Source: Haematococcus lacustris
Taxonomy: Eukaryota; Chlorophyta; Chlorophyceae; Chlamydomonadales; Haematococcaceae
Direction: 5' to 3'
DNA length: 64,000 nt
Assembly: GCA_030144725.1 (NCBI GenBank)
Contig: JASKMD010000155.1
Location: 332,001 to 396,000, forward strand
Part shown: one piece after another, positions 24,545 through 34,300 of the stretch
Layout: every line of letters starts with the position of its first letter
How positions within the stretch are numbered: position 1 is the stretch's first letter
Notes under the pieces: generated by a model
Seen by the model: only the letters and a program-made list of their open reading frames with translations
Databases searched by the model: none
Told to the model about the DNA's origin: nothing
Translations under genes and position numbers: made by a program

Positions 24545-24590
24545 AGGGCTTGTCTAGGTGGCTGACTGGTGTCACGGCTTGCTTGGGCAT
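18007..24590 (-). CDS. RNF14-like: RNF14-like RWD-RBR E3 ubiquitin-protein ligase
   Basis: RING-between-RING ligase that passes ubiquitin through a RING2 cysteine. Eleven phase-consistent exons: 24590-23812, 23458-22659, 22503-22422, 21949-21844, 21604-21461, 20702-20626, 20275-20227, 19857-19699, 19130-19011, 18555-18430, 18234-18007; 889 residues. Domains in order: low-complexity N-terminus; RWD (EEAVALCSIWEEG, YQFLDWVKTECVLHCGL) interrupted by an Ala/Pro insert; RING1 (CTICFEELLG, CGHAFCRPC); IBR (YCPRC, CGQC, FCGLCNDAWH); RING2 (CPMCRMSIEKVSGCNKM, then CNTPFCWACM), with the catalytic Cys expected in GCNKM; a second NGYAHFGSERC stretch; and a C-terminal Cys/His module (CPGCGQMNLK, CYACGVHHCYVC) ending in CKQH. 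That last module is typical of plant RNF14-type proteins. The start is the first ATG of exon 1; a further 5' exon is possible because only about 210 bp separate it from the DPM2 stop. Confidence 0.9.
18313..18408. repeat. (GGGGT)n pentanucleotide tract in RBR intron 10
   Basis: About nineteen GGGGT units in the intron between RBR exons 10 and 11, starting about 20 bases inside the donor at 18429. It has the same pentamer and the same orientation relative to the host gene as the two SF1 intron tracts. Confidence 0.97.
19177..19275. repeat. (GGGCA)n pentanucleotide tract
   Basis: About twenty GGGCA units in the intron between RBR exons 8 and 9, followed by CCCCTCCC-rich sequence. On the RBR transcript strand this reads TGCCC. 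Confidence 0.95.
21334..21407. repeat. (TGCCC)n pentanucleotide tract
   Basis: About fifteen TGCCC units in the intron between RBR exons 5 and 6. It is the reverse complement of the tract at 19177-19275, so the two introns of one transcript carry complementary pentamer runs that could pair. Confidence 0.95.
21983..22312. repeat. (GGTCAG)n hexanucleotide array
   Basis: About 330 bp of GGTCAG units with scattered GGCCAG variants, in the intron between RBR exons 3 and 4. All frames are open through it, giving artificial Arg-Val, Gly-Gln and Leu-Thr repeats, but RING1 is spliced cleanly across it. Confidence 0.97.
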
Positions 24591-24798
24591 GGCTGGCTGT
24601 GAGGTAAGGTGGTGGGGTATGTGGGTGAAAGGCAAGGTGCGTGGGTGAAGAGAGCGGGGACAGATGATCGGGAAGTAGCGCTCTGCAGGCAGGGATGCGG
24701 CGGGATGAGAAACTCCTCAGGCGCAGGCATGCGGAGAGGTCAGCAGACGGTGGCAGGGTGTTCTGCTACATACCTTGCTACGTACTGCTGAGCAGCTG

Positions 24799-25131
24799 CT
24801 AGGCGAACAGCATTAGGAAGCCCACGTATGCTACCACCAGGGACACTGTGGCCACGCCCAGCCAGACAGGCAGTAGGAGAGCGAGCTCAAAGCGTGGGAT
24901 CCACGTGGACACCTCAGCCGGCAGGAATGGCTGCAGTCATACACATGGGCGTGGCCGTGCCTGATGGATGGTATTTCACATCAAACGACGATCACAAGGA
25001 CACTTGGCTGATGGAAGCTGTGCCCTGCAACGTGTGCTGCGGCTCACCACGAGCAGCGCCCAAGCACTGAACACGGCGAACAGCACGGAGCTGCACACCA
25101 CAACAATCCAGCCCCGGCCCGATTCTTGCAT
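24799..25131 (-). CDS. DPM2: Dolichol-phosphate mannosyltransferase subunit 2-like (DPM2)
   Basis: Small ER membrane subunit that stabilises the catalytic DPM1 in dolichol-phosphate-mannose synthesis, which feeds N-glycosylation and GPI anchors. Two exons, 25131-25048 and 24930-24799, join in phase 0 (donor GTGAGC, acceptor CTGCAG) to give 71 residues, close to the usual 80-84. Two hydrophobic helices are visible: GWIVVVCSSVLFAVFSAWAL and LLPVWLGVATVSLVVAYVG. They are separated by a short polar loop beginning LVPFLPAEVSTWIPR. The AW-x3-LPF junction and the closing GF-x-ML match DPM2 well. I considered PIG-P, which has the same two-helix shape, but its inter-helix loop is longer. The basic C-terminal tail of other DPM2 proteins is absent. 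The gene sits about 210 bp upstream of the RBR start and diverges from the IQ gene. Confidence 0.72.
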
Positions 25132-25367
25132 CCGAGCGCAACGTGGGAACAGGCTCGCCCTCCGATTTGTAACCGAATTCCAACTGACCCTCCGAGGTAT
25201 GCCCCTGCTGAGTTTGGATTGTACCTTGCCTCATCCGCGGCCAATAGAACACTCATAACCTCTAAAGCATTCGACATGTGACTCTCGGCTCTGGCACTCT
25301 CAGACAGGGCTACGCAGCTTCACCTGCTGCTGCACACAGTCGCACCTGCGAACCCTGGCGATAGGAA
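25132..25367. promoter_or_regulatory. Probable bidirectional promoter (DPM2 / IQ-motif gene)
   Basis: Only 236 bp separate the DPM2 ATG (minus) from the IQ-gene ATG (plus), so both 5' UTRs and core promoters must share this interval. A GGCCAAT box is present on the plus strand near 25239. No TATA box was recognised. The inference rests on both start codons being correct. Confidence 0.5.
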
Positions 25368-28300
25368 ATGAAAGAGGTCGTCGAAGGATTAGACATGGAG
25401 CAGGAGGAAGAGGGCGACTCAGATATGGTTCTGCATGTCCGGGGTGGCAGTGAGCACCATGCCCTCATGGTGCGCCAGCTGCAGCGCTTGCTGACCTACT
25501 GCCTGCTATTCCCACTGGCCACCCTCTTGTTCCTCCGCTATTCCATCACACCCCCCTGCCTCCCCCCCAGCACTGACTGCACTGGCTGAGCCATACGACA
25601 TGGGTTAGCTCATCCACCTCGGTGCCATGCGTGATTGTGCAGTACTTGCTGCGCTCCGTGTCCCGCCACTTCAACATGGATGATGTGCTGCCGGATGTGC
25701 CACCCATGCAAGCCCAGTCACGGTACCTTGTCCTAAGGCCCAAGGATGCAGGTGAGCACCTCGCCCTCCAGGGTGCCACCTGGGCGTACACAGCCGAGCA
25801 CTCGCCCATGACAGTGGCATTGGGTGTGGGGTATGGAACAATATTGGATCATCAGGGTCACCTCACCCTCCAGGGCTTCTGGTCACCCGGCCACCTGGTC
25901 ATGTGACTCATTGGCGCATAAAATTGACTTTGGGCATGAAGTTGATCGAGGGACAGAGGTTGGGTGGGTTGGGTGGGTTTGTTCCCTTGGGTGGAAACAA
26001 GGAAGAGAAGTTGAAGCATCAGGGTGGGTAGGACTAGTAGAACTGTAGTGCTCCCACTTTGAATTCCATCAGCAGTGACAGTGCCAGCGGTGGCAACAGC
26101 AGTGGCAGCAATGGCAGTGTCGGTGGGTGCGGCAGCAGCAGTGGCAGGAATAGCAGTGAGTGCAGCAACGGCGGAAACATGAGCTGCAGTCGCTGCCGCC
26201 ACTGCTGCTGCCACCATGTTCACCACCACGTTCATCAGCCAGCAGTGGGAGCAGCAACAGCAGTTGCTGCTGCCACCAGGGGAGTAGCTTTGATTAGCAA
26301 AGAACATGGCATTGGTTAGCTCTGAGCAGATGTGTGGCAGCTGGCGGTGCCTACACCTAGAGGTACCAGGCCTAGCTGCTGCCTGGCGGTCCCTGCTAGC
26401 CAGCCTCACCACCTCACCATACCACCACCATGCCCCATACCTCATCACCACGCCCCACCTCACCACACCACCACCATGCCCCATACCTCATCACCACGCC
26501 CCACCTCACCACACCACCACCATGCCCCATACCTCATCACCACGCCCCACCTCACCACACCACCACCATGCCCCATACCTCATCACCACGCCCCACCTCA
26601 CCACACCACCACCAGGCCCCATACCTCATCACCACGCCCCACCTCACCACACCACCACCAGGCCCCATACCTCATCACCACGCCCCACCTCACCACACCA
26701 CCACCAGGCCCCATACCTCATCACCACGCCCCACCTCACCACACCACCACCAGGCCCCATACCTCATCAGCGTCTGCCAGACTACAAGCAGCCTTGAGAT
26801 TGTGGCAGGATGGCCATTCTGCAGCCGTTGCCTCAGCCCTGCTCCCCGCCTCACCAGGATGAAGCAGCCCATAGCCCCATGGACCTGTTGGCTGCAGCAC
26901 AGTGGCGCAGCCATAGCAGCAGCAGCTCCTGGACCTGGGGCCCCTCTGTGGCCTGGGTAGCAGCAGCTGGTCACACAGCTGCTCCCTCATCACACCCTCC
27001 GCCTTGGTGCCCTTTGGTGCCTCCCACATCCTCCCGCATATTCCGCCTTGGTGCCAGGCTGGCCCAGCGCCTGCAGGCCAGGCCATCGCCTTCCTCACCA
27101 TCATGGCATCATGACATGGCGTCAGTGTGCTTCGCTGTGCCGGCGGTGTCCAAACACCCCAGTAAGGACAAGATTAAATAAATACTTAATAAACAAATAA
27201 TTATTGACAATAATACCCACTATATTACCCCATCATTGTAGACCCCATTACTCTCCTGTGCTATTCAGCTGCTGTGCACCCTGACCCGAACTGCCTGGCC
27301 TAATTAGGATCAGACCCAACCAGGACCAGACTCAGGACCAGGACTGAGTAAGCCCACTGTGAGGGCAGGGGTTCCTGCAGCCCACTGCATCCTGCAGGCC
27401 GTGCCGGGAGATGGAGAGGAAGTAGGGGGCACATGAGCAGCCAGGGTGGCAGCCTGGTCAGCAGGACTAGCAGACCTGACCCGGACCAGTCCTATTGCCG
27501 CTGGGGCTCCAGTGGTCATGAGTAGGGTCACGGGGGTGGGGTGAGGTGGGGGGCAGAGCCACTCAGCACCACCAGCAGGTCGCAGGGTGGGTCGGTCAGG
27601 TGACGTGAGCCCGGGTCACTGCCATCCTGCCACAGGCACCTGCTGCAGTCCTGGTTCAGCCCTGGCGGTAGCCAGCATGCACCTGGCCAAACCTGCCACC
27701 TCCCAGGCCTGCAGCAGAATGCCGGGGTGGGGGGTGGCCTGGGCGCCTGCACCAGGCGGCTGTGGAACTCAGCTCTGGGTGCGCCGCAGGGGTGAATGGG
27801 GGCTGTGCCAAATCCCACCATCAGGGCTGCATCAGGGCTGCGGCTCATTCCACCATCACGGCTGCATCAGGGCTGCGGCTCATCTCACCAGCAGGGCCCT
27901 GTGTGCCACCGGGGGCTCACCTCCAGAAGCGACCCTGCTTCCTGCCACTGCGTGCTGATGGGGCTCTACACAGGAAGTTGCCTAAAATCCAGACACTGAC
28001 CACCCCCGTTTCTTTTCAGCACATCACATCATACCGTTAGGTCTTGGTCTGCTAGGGTGGTTGGCGGGTCACGTCATGTTTGCGCGCTGTGGGTGGTGAG
28101 ACCTGTTTGCAAAGAAGTGGCCAGAATCAGGCAACTTCCTGTGTGGAGCCTCATCAGCACCCAGTGGCAGGGAGCAGGGAGCCTCCCTGCCCAGCACAGC
28201 TCAAGGCTGCACGCCTGGCCTCGCCTCGCCCTCCACCTCACCACAGCAGCCTGCTGCCGGCTTGTGGCTGCAGACGCCTCCGCTGACGGGGACGCCGCCT

Positions 28301-31300
28301 CCTTGTTCCAGCACCCCTGCCCTCCACCTGGGTTGGTGCTGCTGCGCAAGCCAGTGGACCAGGTCACCATCGCGTCAGACATCGGACGCGGCCCGCGGCC
28401 CCCGCCCATCCTCCTCGCCCCGCCCGCCCTCGGGCCCGCGGGCGCTGATGACCTCGAGGACGGCGAGCCCCCTCCGCCTCGGCTGCAGTCCCCGCTGCCC
28501 GCCTGGTGGCTGCGCACCGGGGCGTGCATGACGCGCAGGCAGGCGCAGGCGTGGGTGCATCGGGCCTGCCGCCGCGCATTGGCCAGGCCCAAGCCGCCCC
28601 TGCAACAACGGGCGATCATGATGCCGGTGGCTGTTCCGCGGCAGGATGCGTACCTGCGGATGGCTGCAGAGGCCGTGACAGCATTCAACAGCAGAGGTAG
28701 GGGAGGGGAGGGGCAGGGCAAGGGGCACTGTGGCACAGCGTCCACCTGCTGCTGCAGCCACACTCATCCTTGTGGTACTGGGCTGTTGACGGTGCACCCG
28801 TGTTGCAGTAGGCATGCCCGAGCCATTGCCCGCCCCCTGCAGTTGACCCGGCTGGTGGCAGGAGCAGGCCGCGCCCCCTGCAGGCAGAAGCTCTCCTCCC
28901 TACATGCTACCACGCCGTAGGGCAGCCTGCCTGCGCCTAAGGGCTGGCGCCGCCTGCCCCTGAGGCTGGTCCTGCAGCCCCCCTGAACCCCTGAACCCCT
29001 GAGGCTCCTGAGGCTGAGGCTGCAGCCCTGCTGAACCCCTCCGGCCCCTGCGGCCTGAACCCCTGCGGCCCCTGCCCCTGTGCTGCAGGCCTGATGCTGA
29101 CGCCCTACACGGCACGCTCCCTGGCCGTGGTGGCGGCGGCCGTCAGCATCCAGAGCACCTGGCGAGGCTGGAGGGTGCGGCTGTACCTGCAGGCACCGCT
29201 GCTGTGGGCGCGGGCCAGGGCCGCTCGGGCCATACAGCGCGCGTGGCGAGGCCGTGAGTGGTGCTTGCCCCTGAAGAGGAGAGGGGGGGCAGGGGGAGCA
29301 GAGGGGGCTGTGAGGCAGGGTTGGGGGATTCATGGACCAGGCTGTGAGCGTTGCCAGGCTCAGCCACCACTGGGAGGGAGGGAGGGGAGGGAGGGGAGGG
29401 AGGGGAGGGAGGGGAGGGATGGGAGGGAGGGGAGGGAGGGGGGGATGGGAGGGATGGGAGGAGGGGAGGGAGGGAGGAGGGGAGGGAGGGAGGAGGGGAG
29501 GGAGGGAGGGATGGGAGGGAGGGGAGGGAGGGGAGGGAGGGGAGGGAGGGGAGGGAGGGGGGGATGGGAGGGATGGGAGGAGGGGAGGGAGGGAGGAGGG
29601 GAGGGAGGGAGGAGGGGAGGGAGGGGGGGATGGGAGGGATGGGAGGGATGGGAGGGATGGGAGGAGGGGAGGGATGGGAGGAGGGGAGGGAGGGAGGAGG
29701 GGAGGGAGGGAGGAGGGGAGGGAGGGGAGGGATGGGAGGGAGGGGAGGGAGGGATGGGAGGGAGGGGAGGGAGGGGAGGGAGGGGAGGGAGGGGAGGGAG
29801 GGGAGGGAGGGGAGGGAGGGGGGGATGGGAGGGATGGGAGGAGGGGAGGGAGGGAGGAGGGGAGGGAGGGAGGAGGGGAGGGAGGGAGGGATGGGAGGGA
29901 GGGGAGGGAGGGGAGGGAGGGGAGGGAGGGGAGGGAGGGGGGGATGGGAGGGATGGGAGGAGGGGAGGGAGGGAGGAGGGGAGGGAGGGAGGAGGGGAGG
30001 GAGGGGGGGATGGGAGGGATGGGAGGGATGGGAGGGATGGGAGGAGGGGAGGGATGGGAGGAGGGGAGGGAGGGAGGAGGGGAGGGAGGGAGGAGGGGAG
30101 GGAGGGGAGGGAGGGGAGGGAGGGAGGAGGGGAGGGAGGAGGGGAGGGAGGGAGGAGGGGAGGGAGGGAGGAGGGGAGGGAGGGAGGAGGGGAGGGAGGG
30201 AGGAGGGGAGGGAGAGAGGAGGGGAGGGAGGGGGGGATGGGAGGGATGGGAGGGATGGGAGGGATGGGAGGAGGGGAGGGATGGGAGGAGGGGAGGGAGG
30301 GAGGAGGGGAGGGAGGAGGGGAGGGAGGAGGGGAGGGAGGGAGGAGGGGAGGGAGGGAGGAGGGAGGGAGGAGGGGAGGGAGGAGGAGGGGAGGGAGGAG
30401 GGGAGGGAGGGAGGAGGGGAGGGAGGGAGGAGGGGAGGGAGGAGGGGAGGGAGGGAGGAGGGGAGGGAGGGAGGAGGGGAGGGAGGAGGGGAGGGAGGGA
30501 GGAGGGGAGGGAGGAGGGGAGGGAGGGAGGAGGGGAGGGAGGGAGGAGGGGAGGGAGGGAGGAGGGGAGGGAGGGAGGAGGGGAGGGAGGGAGGAGGGGA
30601 GGGAGGGAGGAGGGGAGGGAGGGAGGAGGGGAGGGAGGAGGGAGGGAGGGAGGAGGGGAGGGAGGGAGGAGGGGAGGGAGGGAGGAGGGGAGGGAGGGAG
30701 GAGGGAGGGAGGAGGGGAGGGAGGGAGGAGGGGAGGGAGGGAGGAGGGGAGGGAGGGAGGAGGGGAGGGAGGGAGGAGGGGAGGGAGGGAGGAGGGGAGG
30801 GAGGAGGGGAGGGAGGGAGGGAGGAGGGGAGGGAGGGAGGAGGGGAGGGAGGAGGGGAGGGAGGGAGGAGGGGAGGGAGGGAGGAGGGGAGGGAGGGAGG
30901 AGGGGAGGGAGGGAGGAGGGGAGGGAGGGAGGAGGGGAGGGAGGGAGGAGGGGAGGGAGGAGGGGAGGGAGGGAGGGAGGAGGGGAGGGAGGGAGGAGGG
31001 AGGGAGGAGGGGAGGGAGGGAGGAGGGGAGGGAGGGAGGAGGGGAGGGAGGGAGGAGGGGAGGGAGGGAGGAGGGGAGGGAGGGAGGAGGGGAGGGAGGA
31101 GGGGAGGGAGGGAGGAGGGGAGGGAGGGAGGAGGGGAGGGAGGGAGGAGGGGAGGGAGGGAGGAGGGAGGGAGGGAGGAGGGGAGGGAGGAGGGGAGGGA
31201 GGAGGGGAGGGAGGGAGGAGGGGAGGGAGGAGGAGGGGAGGGAGGGGGAGGGAGGGGAGGGGAGGAGGGGAGGGAGGGAGGAGGGGAGGGAGGGAGGAGG

Positions 31301-34300
31301 GGAGGGAGGAGGGGAGGGAGGGAGGAGGGGAGGGAGGGAGGAGGGGAGGGAGGAGGGGAGGGAGGGAGGAGGGGAGGGAGGAGGGGAGGGAGGGAGGAGG
31401 GGAGGGAGGGAGGAGGGGAGGGAGGGAGGAGGGGAGGGAGGGAGGAGGGGAGGGAGGGAGGAGGGGAGGGAGGGAGGAGGGGAGGGAGGGAGGAGGAGGG
31501 GGAGGGGAGGGAGGAGGGGAGGGAGGGAGGAGGGGAGGGAGGGAGGAGGGGAGGGAGGGAGGAGGGGAGGGAGGGAGGAGGGGAGGGAGGGAGGAGGGGA
31601 GGGAGGGAGGAGGGGAGGGAGGGAGGAGGGGAGGAGGAGGGGAGGAGGGGAGGGAGGGAGGAGGGAGGAGGGGAGGGAGGGAGGAGGGAGGAGGGGAGGG
31701 AGGAGGGAGGAGGGGAGGGAGGGAGGAGGGGAGGGAGGGAGGAGGGGAGGGAGGGAGGAGGGGAGGGAGGAGGGGAGGGAGGGAGGAGGGGAGGGAGGGA
31801 GGAGGGGAGGGAGGGAGGAGGGAGGGAGGAGGAGGGGAGGGAGGGGGGAGGGAGGAGGGGGAGGAGGGAGGAGGGGAGGGAGGGAGGAGGGGAGGGAGGG
31901 AGGGGAGGGAGGGAGGAGGGGAGGGAGGGAGGAGGGGAGGGAGGGAGGAGGGGAGGGAGGGAGGAGGGGAGGGAGGGAGGAGGGGAGGGAGGGAGGAGGG
32001 GAGGGAGGGAGGAGGGAGGAGGGGAGGGAGGGAGGAGGGAGGGGGAGGAGGGGAGGGAGGGAGGAGGGAGGGGAGGGAGGGAGGAGGGGAGGGAGGGAGG
32101 AGGGGAGGGAGGGAGGAGGGGAGGGAGGGAGGAGGGGAGGGAGGGAGGAGGGGAGGGAGGGAGGAGGGGAGGGAGGGAGGAGGGGAGGGAGGAGGGGAGG
32201 AGGGGAGGAGGGAGGAGGAGGAGGGGAGGAGGGAGGAGGGGGAGGGAGGGAGGGAGGAGGGGAGGGAGGGAGGAGGGAGGAGGGGAGGGAGGGAGGAGGG
32301 GAGGAGGGAGGAGGGGAGGGAGGGAGGAGGGGAGGGAGGGAGGAGGGGAGGGAGGGAGGAGGGGAGGGAGGGAGGAGGGGAGGGAGGGAGGAGGGGAGGG
32401 AGGGAGGAGGGGAGGGAGGGAGGAGGGGAGGGAGGGAGGAGGGGAGGGAGGGAGGAGGGGAGGGAGGGAGGAGGGAAGGGAGGGAGGAGGGGAGGGAGGA
32501 GGGGAGGGAGGGAGGAGGGGAGGGAGGAGGGGAGGGAGGGAGGAGGAGAGGGAGGGAGGGAGGAGGGGAGGGAGGGAGGAGGGGAGGGAGGGAGGGAGGA
32601 GGGGAGGGAGGGAGGAGGGAAGGGAGGGAGGAGGGGAGGGAGGGAGGAGGGGAAGACACTGGGAGAGGGTGCTGGGAGGTGAAGGGGGCAGTGGGGAAGG
32701 GGGATGCTGTATGTGGAGGCGGGGGCTGGGAGTAGAGGGTGGTAATGATGTAGAGGGGGCTGTGGGGGAGGCTTGGTTGCTTCCCCTGGGAGGGGAGGGG
32801 GGAATGGGAAAGAGGTGGGGGCCGGAAGGGAGGTGGGGGGGTCATTTATGTGATTAGTGATCAGGGTTGAGGGCATGTAAGGCTCCCTGCCCACAGACCT
32901 GCTACGCATGACTTGCCCTGCCCTGGCCATACCCGACCAGACCTGACATCCTCTGAGTTGCCCTGATACATGGCCTGCCCTGCCCCACCTGCATTATGCC
33001 CTCATATGTGGCCTGCCTGCACTATGCCCCACCTGCACTATGCCCTGACCACAGCCCTGATGTATGCCCTGACCTGACCCGACCTGACCTCAGCTGTCCT
33101 GCCCTGCCCTGTGCCCTGGCCACAGACCTGCTGCGCATGCGGCTGCACCTGCTCCGTGGCTTGCGCCAGCTCAGCACCTCCCTGCAGGCCCTCATGGTGG
33201 GCGGCCAGCTGGCCCTCACGGCCCGCGCCTGCGCCCTCCTCCACGCAGCCCTGGCCCCAGGCCCCAGGCTGTGGCCAGAGCACCGCCTGCGCTTCATCTT
33301 CTCCCAGGTCAATGGTGCTCTGGGCCCTGCCACCAACCTGACCTGCCCTGCCTGACCCTGCCCTCTGCCCCCTAGGCTGGCCCTGCTGCCCTGCCTGACC
33401 CTGCCCTGCCCTCTGCCCCCTAGGCTGGCCCTGCTGCCCTGCCCTCCGTCTCGCTCCTCAGCGTGGTGTAGCAGCGGCCCCCCTCCTCCTCCCCCTGCTG
33501 CTACTCCCCAGCCAGCTGTCCCCCCCCGGGGGCTCTTCACCACCTCCTGCTGTCTACACCCTGGTGACCCTGGTCATGCTGGTTGCAGGGCACTGTGGTT
33601 GTAGTCGCCCCTGATGACCAACCCCGCATGGGCCTGCCCGCATGGACCGGCAGCATGGTGCAGGGCATGCGGGAGGGTGAGCTGGCAGCGCAGGGCCTAG
33701 GGCACCGCCTGCCACTGGACCGAGCTTGCCTCATGGACCTCCTCCTCCATGACACCACATGGAAGGTGGGGGAGGGGGAGAGGCTGGCTAAGGGGGGGAC
33801 GGAGGGGGAGAGGCTGGCTAAGGGGGGGAGGGGGTAGCAGGCTGGCGACGGCGGGGGAGGGGGGAAGGGCTCGCGAGGGTGGAAGAGCGTTGGGAAGGGA
33901 AGGGAGGGGAAGGAGTGAAGAACGGGAACGAAGTAGAAGCAGCTAGAGTTGGTGTAGGGGCAGGGAGGCCTGGCCATCAGGTCCTTACCCTGTCCCTAGC
34001 CGTATGACTGGGAGCTTGCATCCCTGTGGAGTTGGAGATGTGCCCATTGGCGGGCGTGTATCCTTACCTCCATAGTGTGACATCAGCTCCATGTCACACT
34101 ACACAGGCTGAAGGCATAGCCCCATGTATGCTGCCGCTATCCTTATGACCTGACAGCGACCTCAGTGAGGCCTCACATTGGCCGTGGCCTCTTGACAAGC
34201 CCTAGAGGGGTGGAGGGGGAGGGGAGGGGTAAGGAGAGGGGGAGGGTGAAGGGCTGTGACAACAGCGCCAACCCTAGCCACCCTCTCAACCTCCTACCAC

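Noticed and set aside
24799..25131. PIG-P (GPI-GlcNAc transferase subunit) as identity for the small two-helix protein
   Set aside because: The two-helix layout fits, but PIG-P has a longer inter-helix loop and a soluble C-terminal tail. The AW-x3-LPF junction fits DPM2 better.
29376..32652. Open frames of over 1000 codons on both strands (Gly/Arg/Glu-rich and Pro/Ser/Leu-rich)
   Set aside because: A pure GGGA-type tract contains no stop codons in any frame. It lies inside a phase-consistent intron, and no frame is favoured or linked to a domain.
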